Shown: piece after piece, positions 43,149-52,326 of the stretch
How the letters are laid out: every line of letters begins with the position of its first letter
Position numbering within the stretch: the stretch's first letter is position 1
Assembly (NCBI GenBank): GCA_018830645.1
Contig: JAHJSA010000024.1
Coordinates: forward strand, 1-64,000
From: Actinomycetota bacterium
GTDB lineage: Bacteria > Actinomycetota > Thermoleophilia > RBG-16-64-13
Length of the DNA: 64,000 bases
Direction: 5' to 3'
Program-made: the position numbers and the translations under genes
Notes under the pieces: generated by a model
Database searches by the model: none
Seen by the model: the letters and a program-made list of their open reading frames with translations, nothing else
What the model was told of the DNA's origin: nothing

Positions 43149-45215
43149 TCAGGTCGCCACGATGATCGGGCGGTGGCACCTCAGGCAACGAGTGGCCTCC
43201 CGCCGAGCCCGCGCGTCGTCGTAGCCCAATTCGCAGTGGTCGAAGTTAGCCTTGCGGATCTCGGGCTCAAGCATGGGCATGGATTCGCGTGCCCCATAGT
43301 CTCGGCCGGGTACGAACGGATACCGGCTCGACTGGGCGCCCAGCTGCACGGCGATGCGTTTCACCCGGTCCTCGAGGTCCTCGACCACGGGTAATCCACG
43401 GAGATGAAGGTCGATATATTTGGCCGCGGTCTTGCCCGCGTGGATGGCCTCGATCACCGTCCCGCCACCGCTCACAGCGTCGCCGCCCACGAACAATCCG
43501 GGCTTGCTCGTCATGAAGGTGAAGGGGTCCATCTCAAGGTAGCCCCACGCGTTGAAGTCGATGGCCGGATCGACCGCTAACGGCGAAAAATCAGGCTGTT
43601 GCCCGACGGCGGCGATGATCATGTCGGCTTCGAGCTCGAACGGCGCCGACGCCGAGGGCAGGGGCGACCGGCGACCGCTCTCGTCGGGAGGCCCGAGTTC
43701 CATCTGTTGACACACCAGCACCTGAACACACGTATCGCCCTCGCAACTCACGGGCGCCGAGAGGAAGCGGAAGTCGACGCCTTCCTCCTCGGCCTCATCG
43801 ACCTCCCACGGATTCGCCGGCATCTGCTCGCGGGCCCGCCGGTACACCACTCTCACCTCGTCCGCACCCATCCGCACGGCCGTGCGCGCGGCGTCCATAG
43901 CGGAGTTCCCCCCGCCGATCACCAGCACCTTCTCCCCCACCACAGTGCGCGTGCCGAGGGACACCTCGCGCAGGAAGTCGATCGCGTCCATGGAACCGGG
44001 CAGGTCTTCACCCGGGATGCGCAGCTTCTTGCCCGAGTGGGCTCCGATGCCCACGAACGTGGCCTCGAATCCCATGTCGTCCAGGTCGGCGAAGGAGAGG
44101 TCGCGGCCGATGGCCGTGTTATAGCGTATCTCCACGCCCTCCCGCTCGATGAGCTCCACCTCGCGATGCAGGTGAGCCTTGGGTAGCCGGTACTCGGGGA
44201 TGCCCACATAGAGCATGCCGCCCGGCACGGGGAGGGCTTCGAAGATCACGGGACGGTACCCAAGGCGCGCGAGGTAGTAGCCGGCGGAGAGCCCCGCAGG
44301 CCCGGCCCCGATCACGGCGACCTTCCGACCGCCCGCGTCCCCGTGCGCCGAAACCGCCCGCTGACTCGCCTGCGCCGTGGACTCCTCGACCAACTCGTCC
44401 GGCAGGACCGCAGCATCCACCCACGACGCAACGTCCTCAGGGATGGCTACGCCCGACCCGGCGTCCCTTCCCGGACCGTACTCGGCTCGGGCGATCCCCT
44501 CCACTCGGTCGGCGCACCAACGCTTCACGAAGTTGATGGCGAGCGGCTGCCCGGCGTCCACGAGCGTGCAGTTCGACTCGCACGGGCGAGGGCAGGTGCG
44601 CCCGATCACCACCGGTAGCGGGTTATCTCGCTTCACGATCTCGGTGGCCAAGTGGGCATGCTCTTCCATCGCCTGGAAGATGTAGCTCGGGCAGTCGACT
44701 GTGGAGGGACAGGTCGATCGGCATGGCGCCGTCACCCAGCCGAACGTCGAGGGCTCCGGACACACACGGCCTTCGAGGTGGGCGGCGAAGTGCTCCGCCC
44801 CCAGTTCGAGCAACGCCACGAGCGGTTCACGGATGGTATCCGCGATGCCGCACCAGGAGGCTTCGTCCACCTCTTCCGCCAACCGGCGCAGCTGATCGAG
44901 GTCTCGTTTGCGGCCCGTGCCCTGCTCCAAACGGACCAGGATCCTCCGCATGACTTGGGTGCCTATCCGGCAAGGACTGCAGCGTCCACACGACTCCCGC
45001 TGCACGAGGTCGACGTACGCACGAGCGAGGCTCACAGGACACACGGCCGGGTCGAGGACGGCCCCGCGCCACGAGACGACCGCCTTGATGTCGGCCATGT
45101 CAGGCTTGCTGAGTCGCGCGGTCACCGCGTCCCCGTCGGGTCCGGGGAAGCGATCGCTCAGCGAGACGAGAAACTCCCGGACATCACCGGGCACCTGCAG
45201 GGCGCTCTCCACCAT
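43149..45215 (-). CDS. NuoF-tail/GltD-type fusion: NAD(P)H and FAD-dependent iron-sulfur oxidoreductase
   Basis: A 688-residue multi-domain protein. The N-terminus (ESCGRCSPCRIGTQVMRRIL near residue 75) is the iron-sulfur tail domain of NuoF. Next come glutamate synthase small-subunit-type cysteines (CRSTCPSTVDCPSYIF and CPRPCESNC), an FAD site (VIGAGPAGLSAGYYLARLGY) and an NADPH site (VIGGGNSAMDAARTAVRMGA). The C-terminus ends CLRCHRPIIVAT. The usual NuoF FMN domain is missing. Such fusions feed electrons between NAD(P)H and ferredoxin-dependent enzymes, possibly by bifurcation, but the partner here is unknown. Confidence 0.85.
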   Translation of the reverse strand: MVESALQVPGDVREFLVSLSDRFPGPDGDAVTARLSKPDMADIKAVVSWRGAVLDPAVCPVSLARAYVDLVQRESCGRCSPCRIGTQVMRRILVRLEQGTGRKRDLDQLRRLAEEVDEASWCGIADTIREPLVALLELGAEHFAAHLEGRVCPEPSTFGWVTAPCRSTCPSTVDCPSYIFQAMEEHAHLATEIVKRDNPLPVVIGRTCPRPCESNCTLVDAGQPLAINFVKRWCADRVEGIARAEYGPGRDAGSGVAIPEDVASWVDAAVLPDELVEESTAQASQRAVSAHGDAGGRKVAVIGAGPAGLSAGYYLARLGYRPVIFEALPVPGGMLYVGIPEYRLPKAHLHREVELIEREGVEIRYNTAIGRDLSFADLDDMGFEATFVGIGAHSGKKLRIPGEDLPGSMDAIDFLREVSLGTRTVVGEKVLVIGGGNSAMDAARTAVRMGADEVRVVYRRAREQMPANPWEVDEAEEEGVDFRFLSAPVSCEGDTCVQVLVCQQMELGPPDESGRRSPLPSASAPFELEADMIIAAVGQQPDFSPLAVDPAIDFNAWGYLEMDPFTFMTSKPGLFVGGDAVSGGGTVIEAIHAGKTAAKYIDLHLRGLPVVEDLEDRVKRIAVQLGAQSSRYPFVPGRDYGARESMPMLEPEIRKANFDHCELGYDDARARREATRCLRCHRPIIVAT

Positions 45216-45253
45216 ATCCTCCTAAGGACAAGTAACCGTGAGCGGCCGTCGGG

Positions 45254-45910
45254 TTACTCCCGCCGGTCGCTGCATTGTATGCGAGGAGACCCGCCCGCGC
45301 CACCGGACAGGCCAAGCTCGTCGAAGAATATCTCCGCCATCTGCAACCGATACGCAAGGCGCCCCCAGCCCACGGCACGCATGCGGGGCGCCACCTCAGC
45401 ACGGAACCGGTCGTACGCCACCCATGACGCGACCTCGATCTCGCGGGTATCGACCGGCGCCGGCTCTCCGGAGCACCAGTCCGCGGCCATCACATGCGAG
45501 GTCCACGGGCGCCGGCGGGCGCCGCACCAGAACAGGGCGTGCACGCGGAGCACGTAGCGGCTCACGCGTACGCTCACGCCCGCCTCTTCGTGGGCCTCGC
45601 GTTCGGCGGCCTCCCATAGCTGCTCGCCTAGGGCCACGCCACCGGCCGGCGCCCACCAGACGCCAGGCGGGTCGGAGGGTTTGTGCACCAGAGCAAGATC
45701 GAGGCCGCGGAACGCGAACACGGTGACGTCGTGGTGTCTCCGGTCGGCGCACACCTTCTCGATCAAGTCGAGCTCCCAGGCACGCACCTCTTGCTCGAGC
45801 CGCACCACTCGGGGAGTCCCGTGCCGGGCTTCGGCTTCGGCGAGCCGGTCGGCTCCCGGGTCGCCCGCGCAGTCCGCGGGCGCTGGATCAGAGGAGGGTC
45901 CCACCCTCAC
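45254..45910 (-). CDS. Nudix hydrolase
   Basis: About 218 residues with a full Nudix box, GGVALGEQLWEAAEREAHEE followed by AGV, near residue 105. The preceding WWAPAGG matches ADP-ribose/NADH-pyrophosphatase-like members; substrate unknown. GTG 45910 lies one base after the stop of the upstream membrane-protein gene, which suggests coupling. The N-terminal 50 residues are unconserved, so a later start is possible. Confidence 0.85.
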   Translation of the reverse strand: MRVGPSSDPAPADCAGDPGADRLAEAEARHGTPRVVRLEQEVRAWELDLIEKVCADRRHHDVTVFAFRGLDLALVHKPSDPPGVWWAPAGGVALGEQLWEAAEREAHEEAGVSVRVSRYVLRVHALFWCGARRRPWTSHVMAADWCSGEPAPVDTREIEVASWVAYDRFRAEVAPRMRAVGWGRLAYRLQMAEIFFDELGLSGGAGGSPRIQCSDRRE

Positions 45911-45911
45911 G

Positions 45912-46553
45912 TCACCGCCCTGTGAGTACGAGGCCCCCGCTGATGCCAAGCAGTCCCGCCACGATCACGCCGAACGTGCCGATGTATCGCATGTCGCCTG
46001 AGGCCATGATCGGATTGTCCGGATGGAACGCCCCCGGGGTGATCGTCAGCAGTACCACCATGACGATGAGGGACGCCAGCGCGAGAGCCGCGGTGAGACG
46101 CGGTCTCTCGGCCACGAGCCCCACACCCCATGCCAAGAGCAGCGCGGTGACCACCTCGGCCGACATGAGCAGTTTCGGTTCGTTCCACAGGACGCCACCC
46201 CAGGTCATGGTCATCACCGGGAAGCTGATGGCGAGGGAGCCCGCCCAGAACAGCGCGGCCATCGACAGGACCAACCAGACCCGCCGGGCATCCGGACGCC
46301 GCAGCAGGAGGAAGGCGAGCCCGAGCACGCCGGCCGTCCACGCCATCACGATGCCGGTCCAGGTGACGGCACCGTGGAAGAACACCAAGCGTACACTCGA
46401 ACCGAGCGTCCTGTCGGGCGGCACTACGGCCACGCCGACCGCAACGGCGAGAACGCCGGCTCCGATCAATACCAGCGGGAGGCTCTGCGCGAACGATCGA
46501 CGGGGGTGCCGCGTCGCTGAATCAGGTGTGGGCTCTATGGGGGCCGGATCCAT
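45912..46553 (-). CDS. Six-helix membrane protein, possibly cytochrome c assembly (CcmC/CcsA-like)
   Basis: About 213 residues with six predicted membrane helices. The loop after helix 3, MTMTWGGVLWNEPKLLMSAE, recalls the tryptophan-rich haem-handling segment of CcmC/CcsA (WG..W..D.RLT), and RLVFFHGAVTW recalls the YVHVP.AW segment of CcmC. This is a remote resemblance only. ATG 46553 is chosen over a TTG at 46589. If right, it could mature the c-type haem of CoxB at 62 kb. Otherwise it is an unassigned membrane protein. Confidence 0.5.
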   Translation of the reverse strand: MDPAPIEPTPDSATRHPRRSFAQSLPLVLIGAGVLAVAVGVAVVPPDRTLGSSVRLVFFHGAVTWTGIVMAWTAGVLGLAFLLLRRPDARRVWLVLSMAALFWAGSLAISFPVMTMTWGGVLWNEPKLLMSAEVVTALLLAWGVGLVAERPRLTAALALASLIVMVVLLTITPGAFHPDNPIMASGDMRYIGTFGVIVAGLLGISGGLVLTGR

Positions 46554-46720
46554 ATCCGACAGGCTAACCTCTCCCGGTCCGCCCGACAAGGCGAAGGGCG
46601 GTCCGGTCCGGCCTCCGGTAGCGGCCCGTCATCCGGCCCGCCGCAACTGTCCGCGGTGCGGGCACCCCCACTTCGATACAATGACCTTCGGCAGGCGTGG
46701 GCGCGAAGAGAGGAGACACG

Positions 46721-47212
46721 GTGGACCAGCTCTGGGCTCCGTGGCGCATGCAGTACATCATGACTCCAAAGGCCGAGAACTGTATCTTCTGCACAATGCC
46801 GGGAGCGGGAGACGACTCCGCGGCGCACATCGTCTGGCGGGGAGATTCGGTCTTCGTGATGCTGAACGCCTACCCGTACAACAACGGGCACCTGATGATC
46901 TCGCCCTTCGCCCACGCGGCCGAACTCGAAGACCTAGAACCTCAGACCCTCCTCGAACTCATGACGGTCTGCCAAGACGCCATCCGGGTGTTGAAGCGGC
47001 ACTTCAATCCCGAGGGCGTCAACGTGGGCCTCAACCTGGGAGCCGCCGCGGGCGCCGGCGTGAAAGATCACCTGCATCTGCACGTGGTGCCTCGCTGGCT
47101 CGGCGACACGAACTTCATGCCGGTGGTATCCGACGTGCGCGTGATCCCTCAGGCGCTCGACCACGCGTACGAGATCCTACGCAGGGGTTTCGAGGAACTC
47201 GGCCGAGTCTGA
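46721..47212 (+). CDS. HIT family nucleotide hydrolase/transferase
   Basis: A 163-residue histidine-triad protein, DHLHLHVVPRW near residue 110, with an N-terminal CIFC pair and NAYPYNNGHLMISPFAHAAE. It resembles the AP4A phosphorylase/hydrolase-like group. GTG 46721 follows GAGAGGAG. It hydrolyses or phosphorolyses dinucleotide or AMP-linked substrates. It is followed at 26 bases by the radical SAM gene on the same strand. Confidence 0.93.
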   Translation: MDQLWAPWRMQYIMTPKAENCIFCTMPGAGDDSAAHIVWRGDSVFVMLNAYPYNNGHLMISPFAHAAELEDLEPQTLLELMTVCQDAIRVLKRHFNPEGVNVGLNLGAAAGAGVKDHLHLHVVPRWLGDTNFMPVVSDVRVIPQALDHAYEILRRGFEELGRV

Positions 47213-47238
47213 GCCGAGGGCGAGCGAGAACGAGCGAC

Positions 47239-48168
47239 ATGCCAACCCCCGCACACCCCGAAGGAGCCTCGTACCTGGAGGCGGCGATCAGCGGGCGGCT
47301 CCGCGAGAACGCTGAGAGCGCGCTCCGGCGCCTCGGCGCATGCGATCTCTGCCCGCGCGCGTGCGGGGTCGATCGCATGGGCGGCGAGATCGGGTACTGC
47401 CGCATCGGCCGAAAGGCCAGGGTAGCGAGTGCCGGCCCCCACTATGGTGAGGAGCGCCCGCTCGTGGGAACGGGAGGCTCTGGCACCATCTTCTTCTCAG
47501 GCTGCAACCTGCACTGCAGGTACTGCCAGAACTCCGAGATCAGCCAGGCCGGGAGAGGGATGGAGGCGGAGCCGGCCGAGCTCGCCGCGCTCATGCTCGA
47601 CCTCCAGGCCAGAGAGTGCGAGAACATCAACCTGGTCTCGCCCACGCACGTGATCGCGCAGATCCTGGAAGCCGTGTCCCTTGCGGCCGCCTCCGGCCTC
47701 CGCCTACCGCTCGTGTACAACACCGGTGGATACGACCGAGAGGACGCACTCGCCCTTCTCGACGGCGTCGTAGACATCTACATGCCCGACATCAAGTACG
47801 CGTCGGGCCAGATCTCGCGACTACTCTCCGACGTTCCCGACTACCCCGAACGCAACCGGGAGGCCATCAAGGAGATGCACCGGCAGGTGGGCGACCTACG
47901 GCTCGACGAGCGCGGGGTCGCTATCCGCGGCCTTCTGGTGCGTCACCTGGTCCTCCCCGCCGACCTGGCCGGTACGGCGAAAGCCGTGGCGTTCCTCGCC
48001 GACGAGGTATCCACCCACACATACGTGAACATCATGGATCAGTACCGGCCGCACCACCAGGCATGGGGCACTCCGCACCTCGATCGCGGTATAGCGCCTG
48101 AGGAGTACGGAAGGGCCGTGGCTGCCGCCCTTACTGCCGGGCTACACCGGTTGGACGGCCGCCGGTAG
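47239..48168 (+). CDS. Radical SAM protein, PflA/AmmeMemoRadiSam (AmrS)-like
   Basis: A 309-residue radical S-adenosylmethionine protein with CNLHCRYCQN near residue 92 and an N-terminal cysteine group CDLCPRACGVDRMGGEIGYC. This layout is that of the AmrS-like/PflA-related group, often linked to AmrA/Memo-domain proteins; none is adjacent here. The partner substrate is unknown. A much longer reading frame runs upstream of this ATG, but it is antisense to other genes and not conserved. The ATG has only a weak ribosome binding site, so coupling to the HIT gene is likely. Confidence 0.88.
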   Translation: MPTPAHPEGASYLEAAISGRLRENAESALRRLGACDLCPRACGVDRMGGEIGYCRIGRKARVASAGPHYGEERPLVGTGGSGTIFFSGCNLHCRYCQNSEISQAGRGMEAEPAELAALMLDLQARECENINLVSPTHVIAQILEAVSLAAASGLRLPLVYNTGGYDREDALALLDGVVDIYMPDIKYASGQISRLLSDVPDYPERNREAIKEMHRQVGDLRLDERGVAIRGLLVRHLVLPADLAGTAKAVAFLADEVSTHTYVNIMDQYRPHHQAWGTPHLDRGIAPEEYGRAVAAALTAGLHRLDGRR

Positions 48169-48183
48169 GGGCGGACCGCCGCC

Positions 48184-48261
48184 AAGACGTCGCGGGCCAT
48201 GCCGGTAGGCGCAGGCTACGCCGAGACATCGCGAGCTATGCCGGTAGGCGCAGGCTACGCC
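48184..48261. repeat. Two 39-base tandem repeats over the DUF1385 gene stop codon
   Basis: Units 48184-48222 and 48223-48261 share ATGCCGGTAGGCGCAGGC plus TACGCC and differ at about five positions in their first half. The second unit contains the last two codons and TAG of the minus-strand DUF1385 gene; the first repeats that end in the 3' flank. Confidence 0.85.
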
Positions 48262-49124
48262 GAGACCGCCTTGCCCTCAAGGCGCAGGAGTTCGGCCAGC
48301 GCCTCGCGCGCCACCTCCATCTGCTCCTCGCTCGGCTCCCGCGTGGTGAAGAAGTGCTGAAGCAGATAGCTCGACCGTGCCAACCCGCGGGCCACCAACG
48401 AATCGGGACGCTTCCCGGCCCAGCGATAGATCTCGAGCGCGGAACCCAGGCTCAGCAGGCTTCCCAGCGCTACGGTGGCCGGCGACGGCTTGCGCATGAC
48501 CGTACGCATGACGATGTTCCCCGCGAGACTCGTGGCCACCATCGGCGCCACGAGACTCGAGCCGCAACGCGCGTGCTCACGCACGGCTCCGGCGGCGTCC
48601 TCACCGCGCATGGTCAGCTCGTACTCGTCGATGGCCTTGTGTTCCGCACCGTGATACGCGGCGAGCTCCGAATCTCTGAGCGCGAGCAGCACCGGCACGA
48701 GCCCCAAGAGAAGTGCTCTCGTCTCCTGCGTGGCCTGCGAACCCCCAAGCCGGCGCGAGGCCGCGGTGACCAGGGCGGACAAGCCGAGCGCCCCGAGAAT
48801 GCGCGGCGTCTCGAAGGGGAGGATCGCCGAACCTCTGCGTCCCTTGAGGGTGGGGATGACGCTGAACGAGTCGGCCAGCCGCGCCAAGCCTCGCAGGACC
48901 GGCACCCCGCCCTCGGCGTTCCCCGGCTTCCCGAATCGCTTGGCGCCCGAGGTCACGCCTATCGAGCCATCGGCCTCGCGGACGGCGGCGGCCCAGTGCC
49001 GAGCCGTCTGGAGCAACAAACCGTTCTCGAGAGCCATCCCGCCGACTCGGAGGGACACGGCGTCGGCCCTGGTCTCCTCCGCTCTCACCCCTTCGCGCTC
49101 CAGGTTCCGCTTCGACCCGATCAT
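48255..49124 (-). CDS. DUF1385 family membrane protein
   Basis: A 289-residue protein with the family hallmark AYHGAEHKAIDEYE near residue 160 and several hydrophobic segments, including ILGALGLSALVTAASRRLGG and a 3' helix pair. DUF1385 proteins are widespread in Firmicutes and Actinomycetota; their function is not settled, though a metal-dependent membrane role is suspected from the conserved His/Glu. The start overlaps the MFS gene stop by four bases (ATGA), so both are one operon. The stop codon is inside a 39-base tandem repeat. Confidence 0.88.
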   Translation of the reverse strand: MIGSKRNLEREGVRAEETRADAVSLRVGGMALENGLLLQTARHWAAAVREADGSIGVTSGAKRFGKPGNAEGGVPVLRGLARLADSFSVIPTLKGRRGSAILPFETPRILGALGLSALVTAASRRLGGSQATQETRALLLGLVPVLLALRDSELAAYHGAEHKAIDEYELTMRGEDAAGAVREHARCGSSLVAPMVATSLAGNIVMRTVMRKPSPATVALGSLLSLGSALEIYRWAGKRPDSLVARGLARSSYLLQHFFTTREPSEEQMEVAREALAELLRLEGKAVSA

Positions 49125-50332
49125 ACCTGTCCCTCCCGCGCGGTCTCTCGCCGGCCGGACGGCGACATGGCGTACGGCAGGTAGATCACGGTGGCCGACA
49201 CCGCACAGCCGATGGCGATAAGCACGAAGAGCGGGCGGACGCCCACGATCGCGCCAAGCGCACCCCCCGCCATGAGGCCCACCGCGGTGGCGATCTGACC
49301 GAACCCTGCGCGCACGGAGATGATGCGGCCCTTGTCGGGGCGCGGCTCGATCTCTTGGAACAACGTCATCGAGCCCACGACCACACCCACGTTGGCCACG
49401 GCCCCGCCGGACAACAGGCCAACGGACAACCAGAAGTAGTCACTCAAACCCACGCCGAGCATACCCACCGACATGCAGAGCATCGACCAGAACACGTAGC
49501 GGTTACGGTCACCCTGATAGTCGATGCGACTCGCCAGGATCCCTCCTACGATGAACCCGAGGGCCATCCCCACCTCCATCACGACGAACCCCGTTGCTCC
49601 TACCTCGAACACCTCGAGCGCAAGAGCATACGCGTTCGGGGTCATCATCAGGATGAACACAGACGGCACAAGGGCGAACAGCAGGTTCGTGCGAAGGTGT
49701 GGGCGCCTGAAGATGACGCCTACGGCCAACGGAGAATCTCGGACGAGCGCCGACAGCGACCTGCGCACCTGTTCAGTGACGTGGGCGCGGGGAAGGCCGA
49801 GCAGGAGCAGCGCCGATACGAGGTAGCTGGCGCCGTCTGCTATGAAGGTGACCGTGTACCCGAAGGTCACAACCAAGGCCCCGCCCACCACGTACCCGCC
49901 GAGCTCCGCGCCATCGCGGGCGATGCTCAAATACGAGTTCGACTTCACCAAATCGCGAGGTAGCGCGATCTCGCCAACGAGCTTCACCTGGCTCGGGTTG
50001 AAGACCGATCCGAACACTCCCATCAGCGCCGCCACAACGTAGATGAGCCCCACGTCCACTCGAGCCGCCCACGGCATGAGCATGATCAGCACGGCCCGAG
50101 CGACGTCGGCCGCTACCATCAGGCGCCGCGCGTCGTACCGGTCGAGCAATGCTCCACCCACGAAGCTCATCACTATCAGCGGAGCAACGGACGCGGCAAG
50201 GATACCGCCCATGTGGAGCACGGAACCCGTGCGGTCGAACACCATGACCGCTAGGGCCACCGTGGTCACCGAGTTACCCAGGCTGGACAGGGCCTGAGCC
50301 CCGAGGATTCGCGCCAGCGGACCTCTGATCAC
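49121..50332 (-). CDS. Major facilitator superfamily transporter
   Basis: A 403-residue transporter with about 11-12 membrane helices. The loop VGGALLDRYDARRLMVAADV is the MFS motif A region (G-x-LaD-R-x-G-R-R type). The sequence resembles the enterobactin-exporter/MefA-like drug and siderophore efflux group. Substrate unknown. It starts at 50332 and is co-transcribed with the DUF1385 gene. The 180 bases upstream to the HD-GYP stop hold no recognised gene. Confidence 0.88.
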   Translation of the reverse strand: MIRGPLARILGAQALSSLGNSVTTVALAVMVFDRTGSVLHMGGILAASVAPLIVMSFVGGALLDRYDARRLMVAADVARAVLIMLMPWAARVDVGLIYVVAALMGVFGSVFNPSQVKLVGEIALPRDLVKSNSYLSIARDGAELGGYVVGGALVVTFGYTVTFIADGASYLVSALLLLGLPRAHVTEQVRRSLSALVRDSPLAVGVIFRRPHLRTNLLFALVPSVFILMMTPNAYALALEVFEVGATGFVVMEVGMALGFIVGGILASRIDYQGDRNRYVFWSMLCMSVGMLGVGLSDYFWLSVGLLSGGAVANVGVVVGSMTLFQEIEPRPDKGRIISVRAGFGQIATAVGLMAGGALGAIVGVRPLFVLIAIGCAVSATVIYLPYAMSPSGRRETAREGQV

Positions 50333-50512
50333 GTTTGGACACCCCCGCAGCGGTACACCTGGTCGATCCTTCTGATGCTCCCTCTGCCCGACCGGGCATT
50401 ACGCGTCAGGCTACCACACGGGAATGTCACCGAGCCACCGAGCGGGTCACTCGCACCAGAGACAGAAGGCACGACGGTTTCCGCGGCGACGCGAGGGCGA
50501 AGTCTCGTCGTC

Positions 50513-51931
50513 TCAGGCGATATCCGCCAAGAAGCGGACCTTCTGGAACTGCACCTGGAAGTCCACCTGATCGGCGGTGCGATACTCGATCGACGAGCGC
50601 GCGAGGACGTCCAGGAAGGCGCCGGCCACGACCGGGTCGAACTGGCCCCCCCGGCCTCGGCGCAATTCCTCCATGGCATCGGCGGAATCCCTCATCGACC
50701 TGTATGGTCGGGCCGAGACCATGGCCGAATAGCTGTCGGCCACCGCCACGATCCGGCTCAGCAGCGGGATCTCCTCGCCCGACAGACCCTTGGGGTAGCC
50801 CGTGCCGTCGTACCGCTCGTGGTGATGCAGGATCACACGACCGAGCTCCTCGAACTCGGTCATGTTGCTCACGATCTTTTGGCCGGCTGTAGCATGCCCG
50901 CGCACCACGTCCCATTCCTCGTGGTCGAGGCATTCGCGGCTGTTGAGGATGCCGTCCGGTACGCTGATCTTTCCCAGATCGTGCAGCAGTCCGGCCAGGT
51001 GTGCGAGGTTGCACTGTTTGGGCAAGAGCCCGAGTTCCTGCGCGGTATCGAACGAGTACTGAGCCACGGCCGCCGAGTGCTGGGCGGTGTAGTTGTCCTT
51101 GAGGTCGAGTGCCGTGATCATGCTGGCGGCGATCTGGAACGAGAAGCGCTCCAGGCTTCGGGCCTGCTCGCGCTGACGCGCGAAGGTGCGAAAAGCGTAG
51201 ATGAGGCCTAGCACGGGCAAGAAGGCCAGGCCAAAACCGAGTACCCCCTTGTCCTGGAAGCTGAACAGCAGCCCCAGGCTGAGCGCGAGGAAGAACGCGT
51301 GGAAGGGGAGGAACGGCCGGAAGCCCTCGTGGAAGAACGCGCCGGGCCCGACGCCCCCCCGAAGCCAAGCAATAGGCACCAAGAGTACGAAATTCAGAAG
51401 TTGATAGGCAGCGCCAGCAATCACCCCCGCAGCCGCGAGAGCGAGGCCGCCACCGCCCCAGGATAGATGCAGCCACCAGAACACCATACCGGCAACGCCG
51501 GTAATGAGCACGACAGCGGCCAAGGTGAAGGCGGTACGGGACCACGGGCGGCCTTTCTCGTGCTCGCTCAGGATCCCCGCCGCGGCCACCAGCCCCCCCA
51601 TGAGGGGCCCGAACAAAGCAGCGCTGAGAAAGTCGGCCAAAAAGGCGGCGGAAACATCCGTATTTGCGCCGATGTGGATGCGGCTCCGCGACGCGAACAC
51701 GCCGACTCCCACGAAGAAGAGCAGGCCGAGGACGCTGTAGTTCGGCGCGAGAATCGAGAGCCGTGGAAGCTCCAACCACGCCACCTGCAGATACACAAGA
51801 GCGACGGTGAAGACGACGCCCGCGAATATGACGAAACCGGCGTAGATCTTCCAGCCGGATTCCTTCAGCACGCGCGGTACGGCCGGCAATGCCGACCGTA
51901 CCGGAACGCTCGTGGACTCACTCCGGTCCAA
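50513..51931 (-). CDS. Membrane HD-GYP domain protein, probable c-di-GMP phosphodiesterase
   Basis: A 472-residue protein starting TTG with CAGGAG upstream. About eight N-terminal membrane helices (from WKIYAGFVIFAGVVFTVALV to about residue 255) form a sensory module. The HD-GYP domain follows, with HLAGLLHDLGKISVPD and HHHERYDGTGYPKGLSGEEI, both the HD pair and the GYP triplet intact. Members degrade cyclic di-GMP. The 658 bases upstream to the next start contain a promoter candidate, a strong hairpin and a possible six-codon leader peptide. Confidence 0.93.
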   Translation of the reverse strand: MDRSESTSVPVRSALPAVPRVLKESGWKIYAGFVIFAGVVFTVALVYLQVAWLELPRLSILAPNYSVLGLLFFVGVGVFASRSRIHIGANTDVSAAFLADFLSAALFGPLMGGLVAAAGILSEHEKGRPWSRTAFTLAAVVLITGVAGMVFWWLHLSWGGGGLALAAAGVIAGAAYQLLNFVLLVPIAWLRGGVGPGAFFHEGFRPFLPFHAFFLALSLGLLFSFQDKGVLGFGLAFLPVLGLIYAFRTFARQREQARSLERFSFQIAASMITALDLKDNYTAQHSAAVAQYSFDTAQELGLLPKQCNLAHLAGLLHDLGKISVPDGILNSRECLDHEEWDVVRGHATAGQKIVSNMTEFEELGRVILHHHERYDGTGYPKGLSGEEIPLLSRIVAVADSYSAMVSARPYRSMRDSADAMEELRRGRGGQFDPVVAGAFLDVLARSSIEYRTADQVDFQVQFQKVRFLADIA

Positions 51932-52040
51932 AAACCTCTATCTCCTGTTTCTCGGGCATCCGCGTGTAGACACCATCGGCAAGTGCTGCAGAAGACTTAA
52001 GTTGCGAACGATGCAGGCGGTCCGAGATGCGTCGCTCGAT

Positions 52041-52061
52041 CTACCAGTACGTGGTTCTCAT
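52041..52061 (-). CDS. Possible six-residue leader peptide upstream of the HD-GYP gene
   Basis: ATG AGA ACC ACG TAC TGG TAG encodes MRTTYW and is preceded at good spacing by GGGGAGAGGGG, one of the strongest ribosome binding sites in the window. It lies 110 bases before the TTG start of the HD-GYP gene. A translated leader could attenuate or couple expression, but such a short frame may also be chance. Confidence 0.3.
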   Translation of the reverse strand: MRTTYW

Positions 52062-52251
52062 GAAAGTCCCCTCTCTCCCCGCCCCCGGCATGGACTCCTT
52101 GAACCCAGGGCTCACCAAGAGGCGACCCGCAGGCTGCCGCGGACTGCTGGATACCGACCCTTCCCTTTCTCCTTGGACCGGCCTGGAAGTGGTCCCATCC
52201 ACCGAACCAGACCGACCCGCTCGACCACCATACCCGGGTCCCATCCTGGGC

Positions 52252-52278
52252 TGTGGAGACGATCGAACCGCCTCCACA
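52252..52278 (-). other. Strong hairpin in the HD-GYP leader region
   Basis: On the minus strand TGTGGAGGC pairs with GTCTCCACA around a nine-base loop GGTTCGATC, giving a 9-bp stem with one G-U pair. It lies just downstream of the promoter candidate. No riboswitch class I know matches. The loop resembles a tRNA T-loop, but no tRNA can be folded around it. Confidence 0.5.
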
Positions 52279-52299
52279 TGTCGTCGAACGGTTCGAAGC

Positions 52300-52326
52300 C
52301 TAATACGCCGCAACAAGTTTTGTCAA
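52300..52326 (-). promoter_or_regulatory. Promoter candidate for the HD-GYP transcript
   Basis: On the minus strand a consensus -35 TTGACA (52326-52321) and a -10-like TATTAG (52305-52300) are separated by 15 bases, shorter than the usual 17. Transcription from here would give a leader of roughly 360 bases before the HD-GYP start. Confidence 0.4.

Noticed and set aside
45922-47238. An in-frame extension that would make the radical SAM protein 748 residues.
   Set aside because: The extension is antisense to the membrane-protein gene and out of frame with the HIT gene, and has no conserved domain.
52237-52300. A T-loop-like GGTTCGATC suggesting a tRNA.
   Set aside because: No acceptor, D or anticodon arms can be formed around it; loop and stem sizes are wrong.
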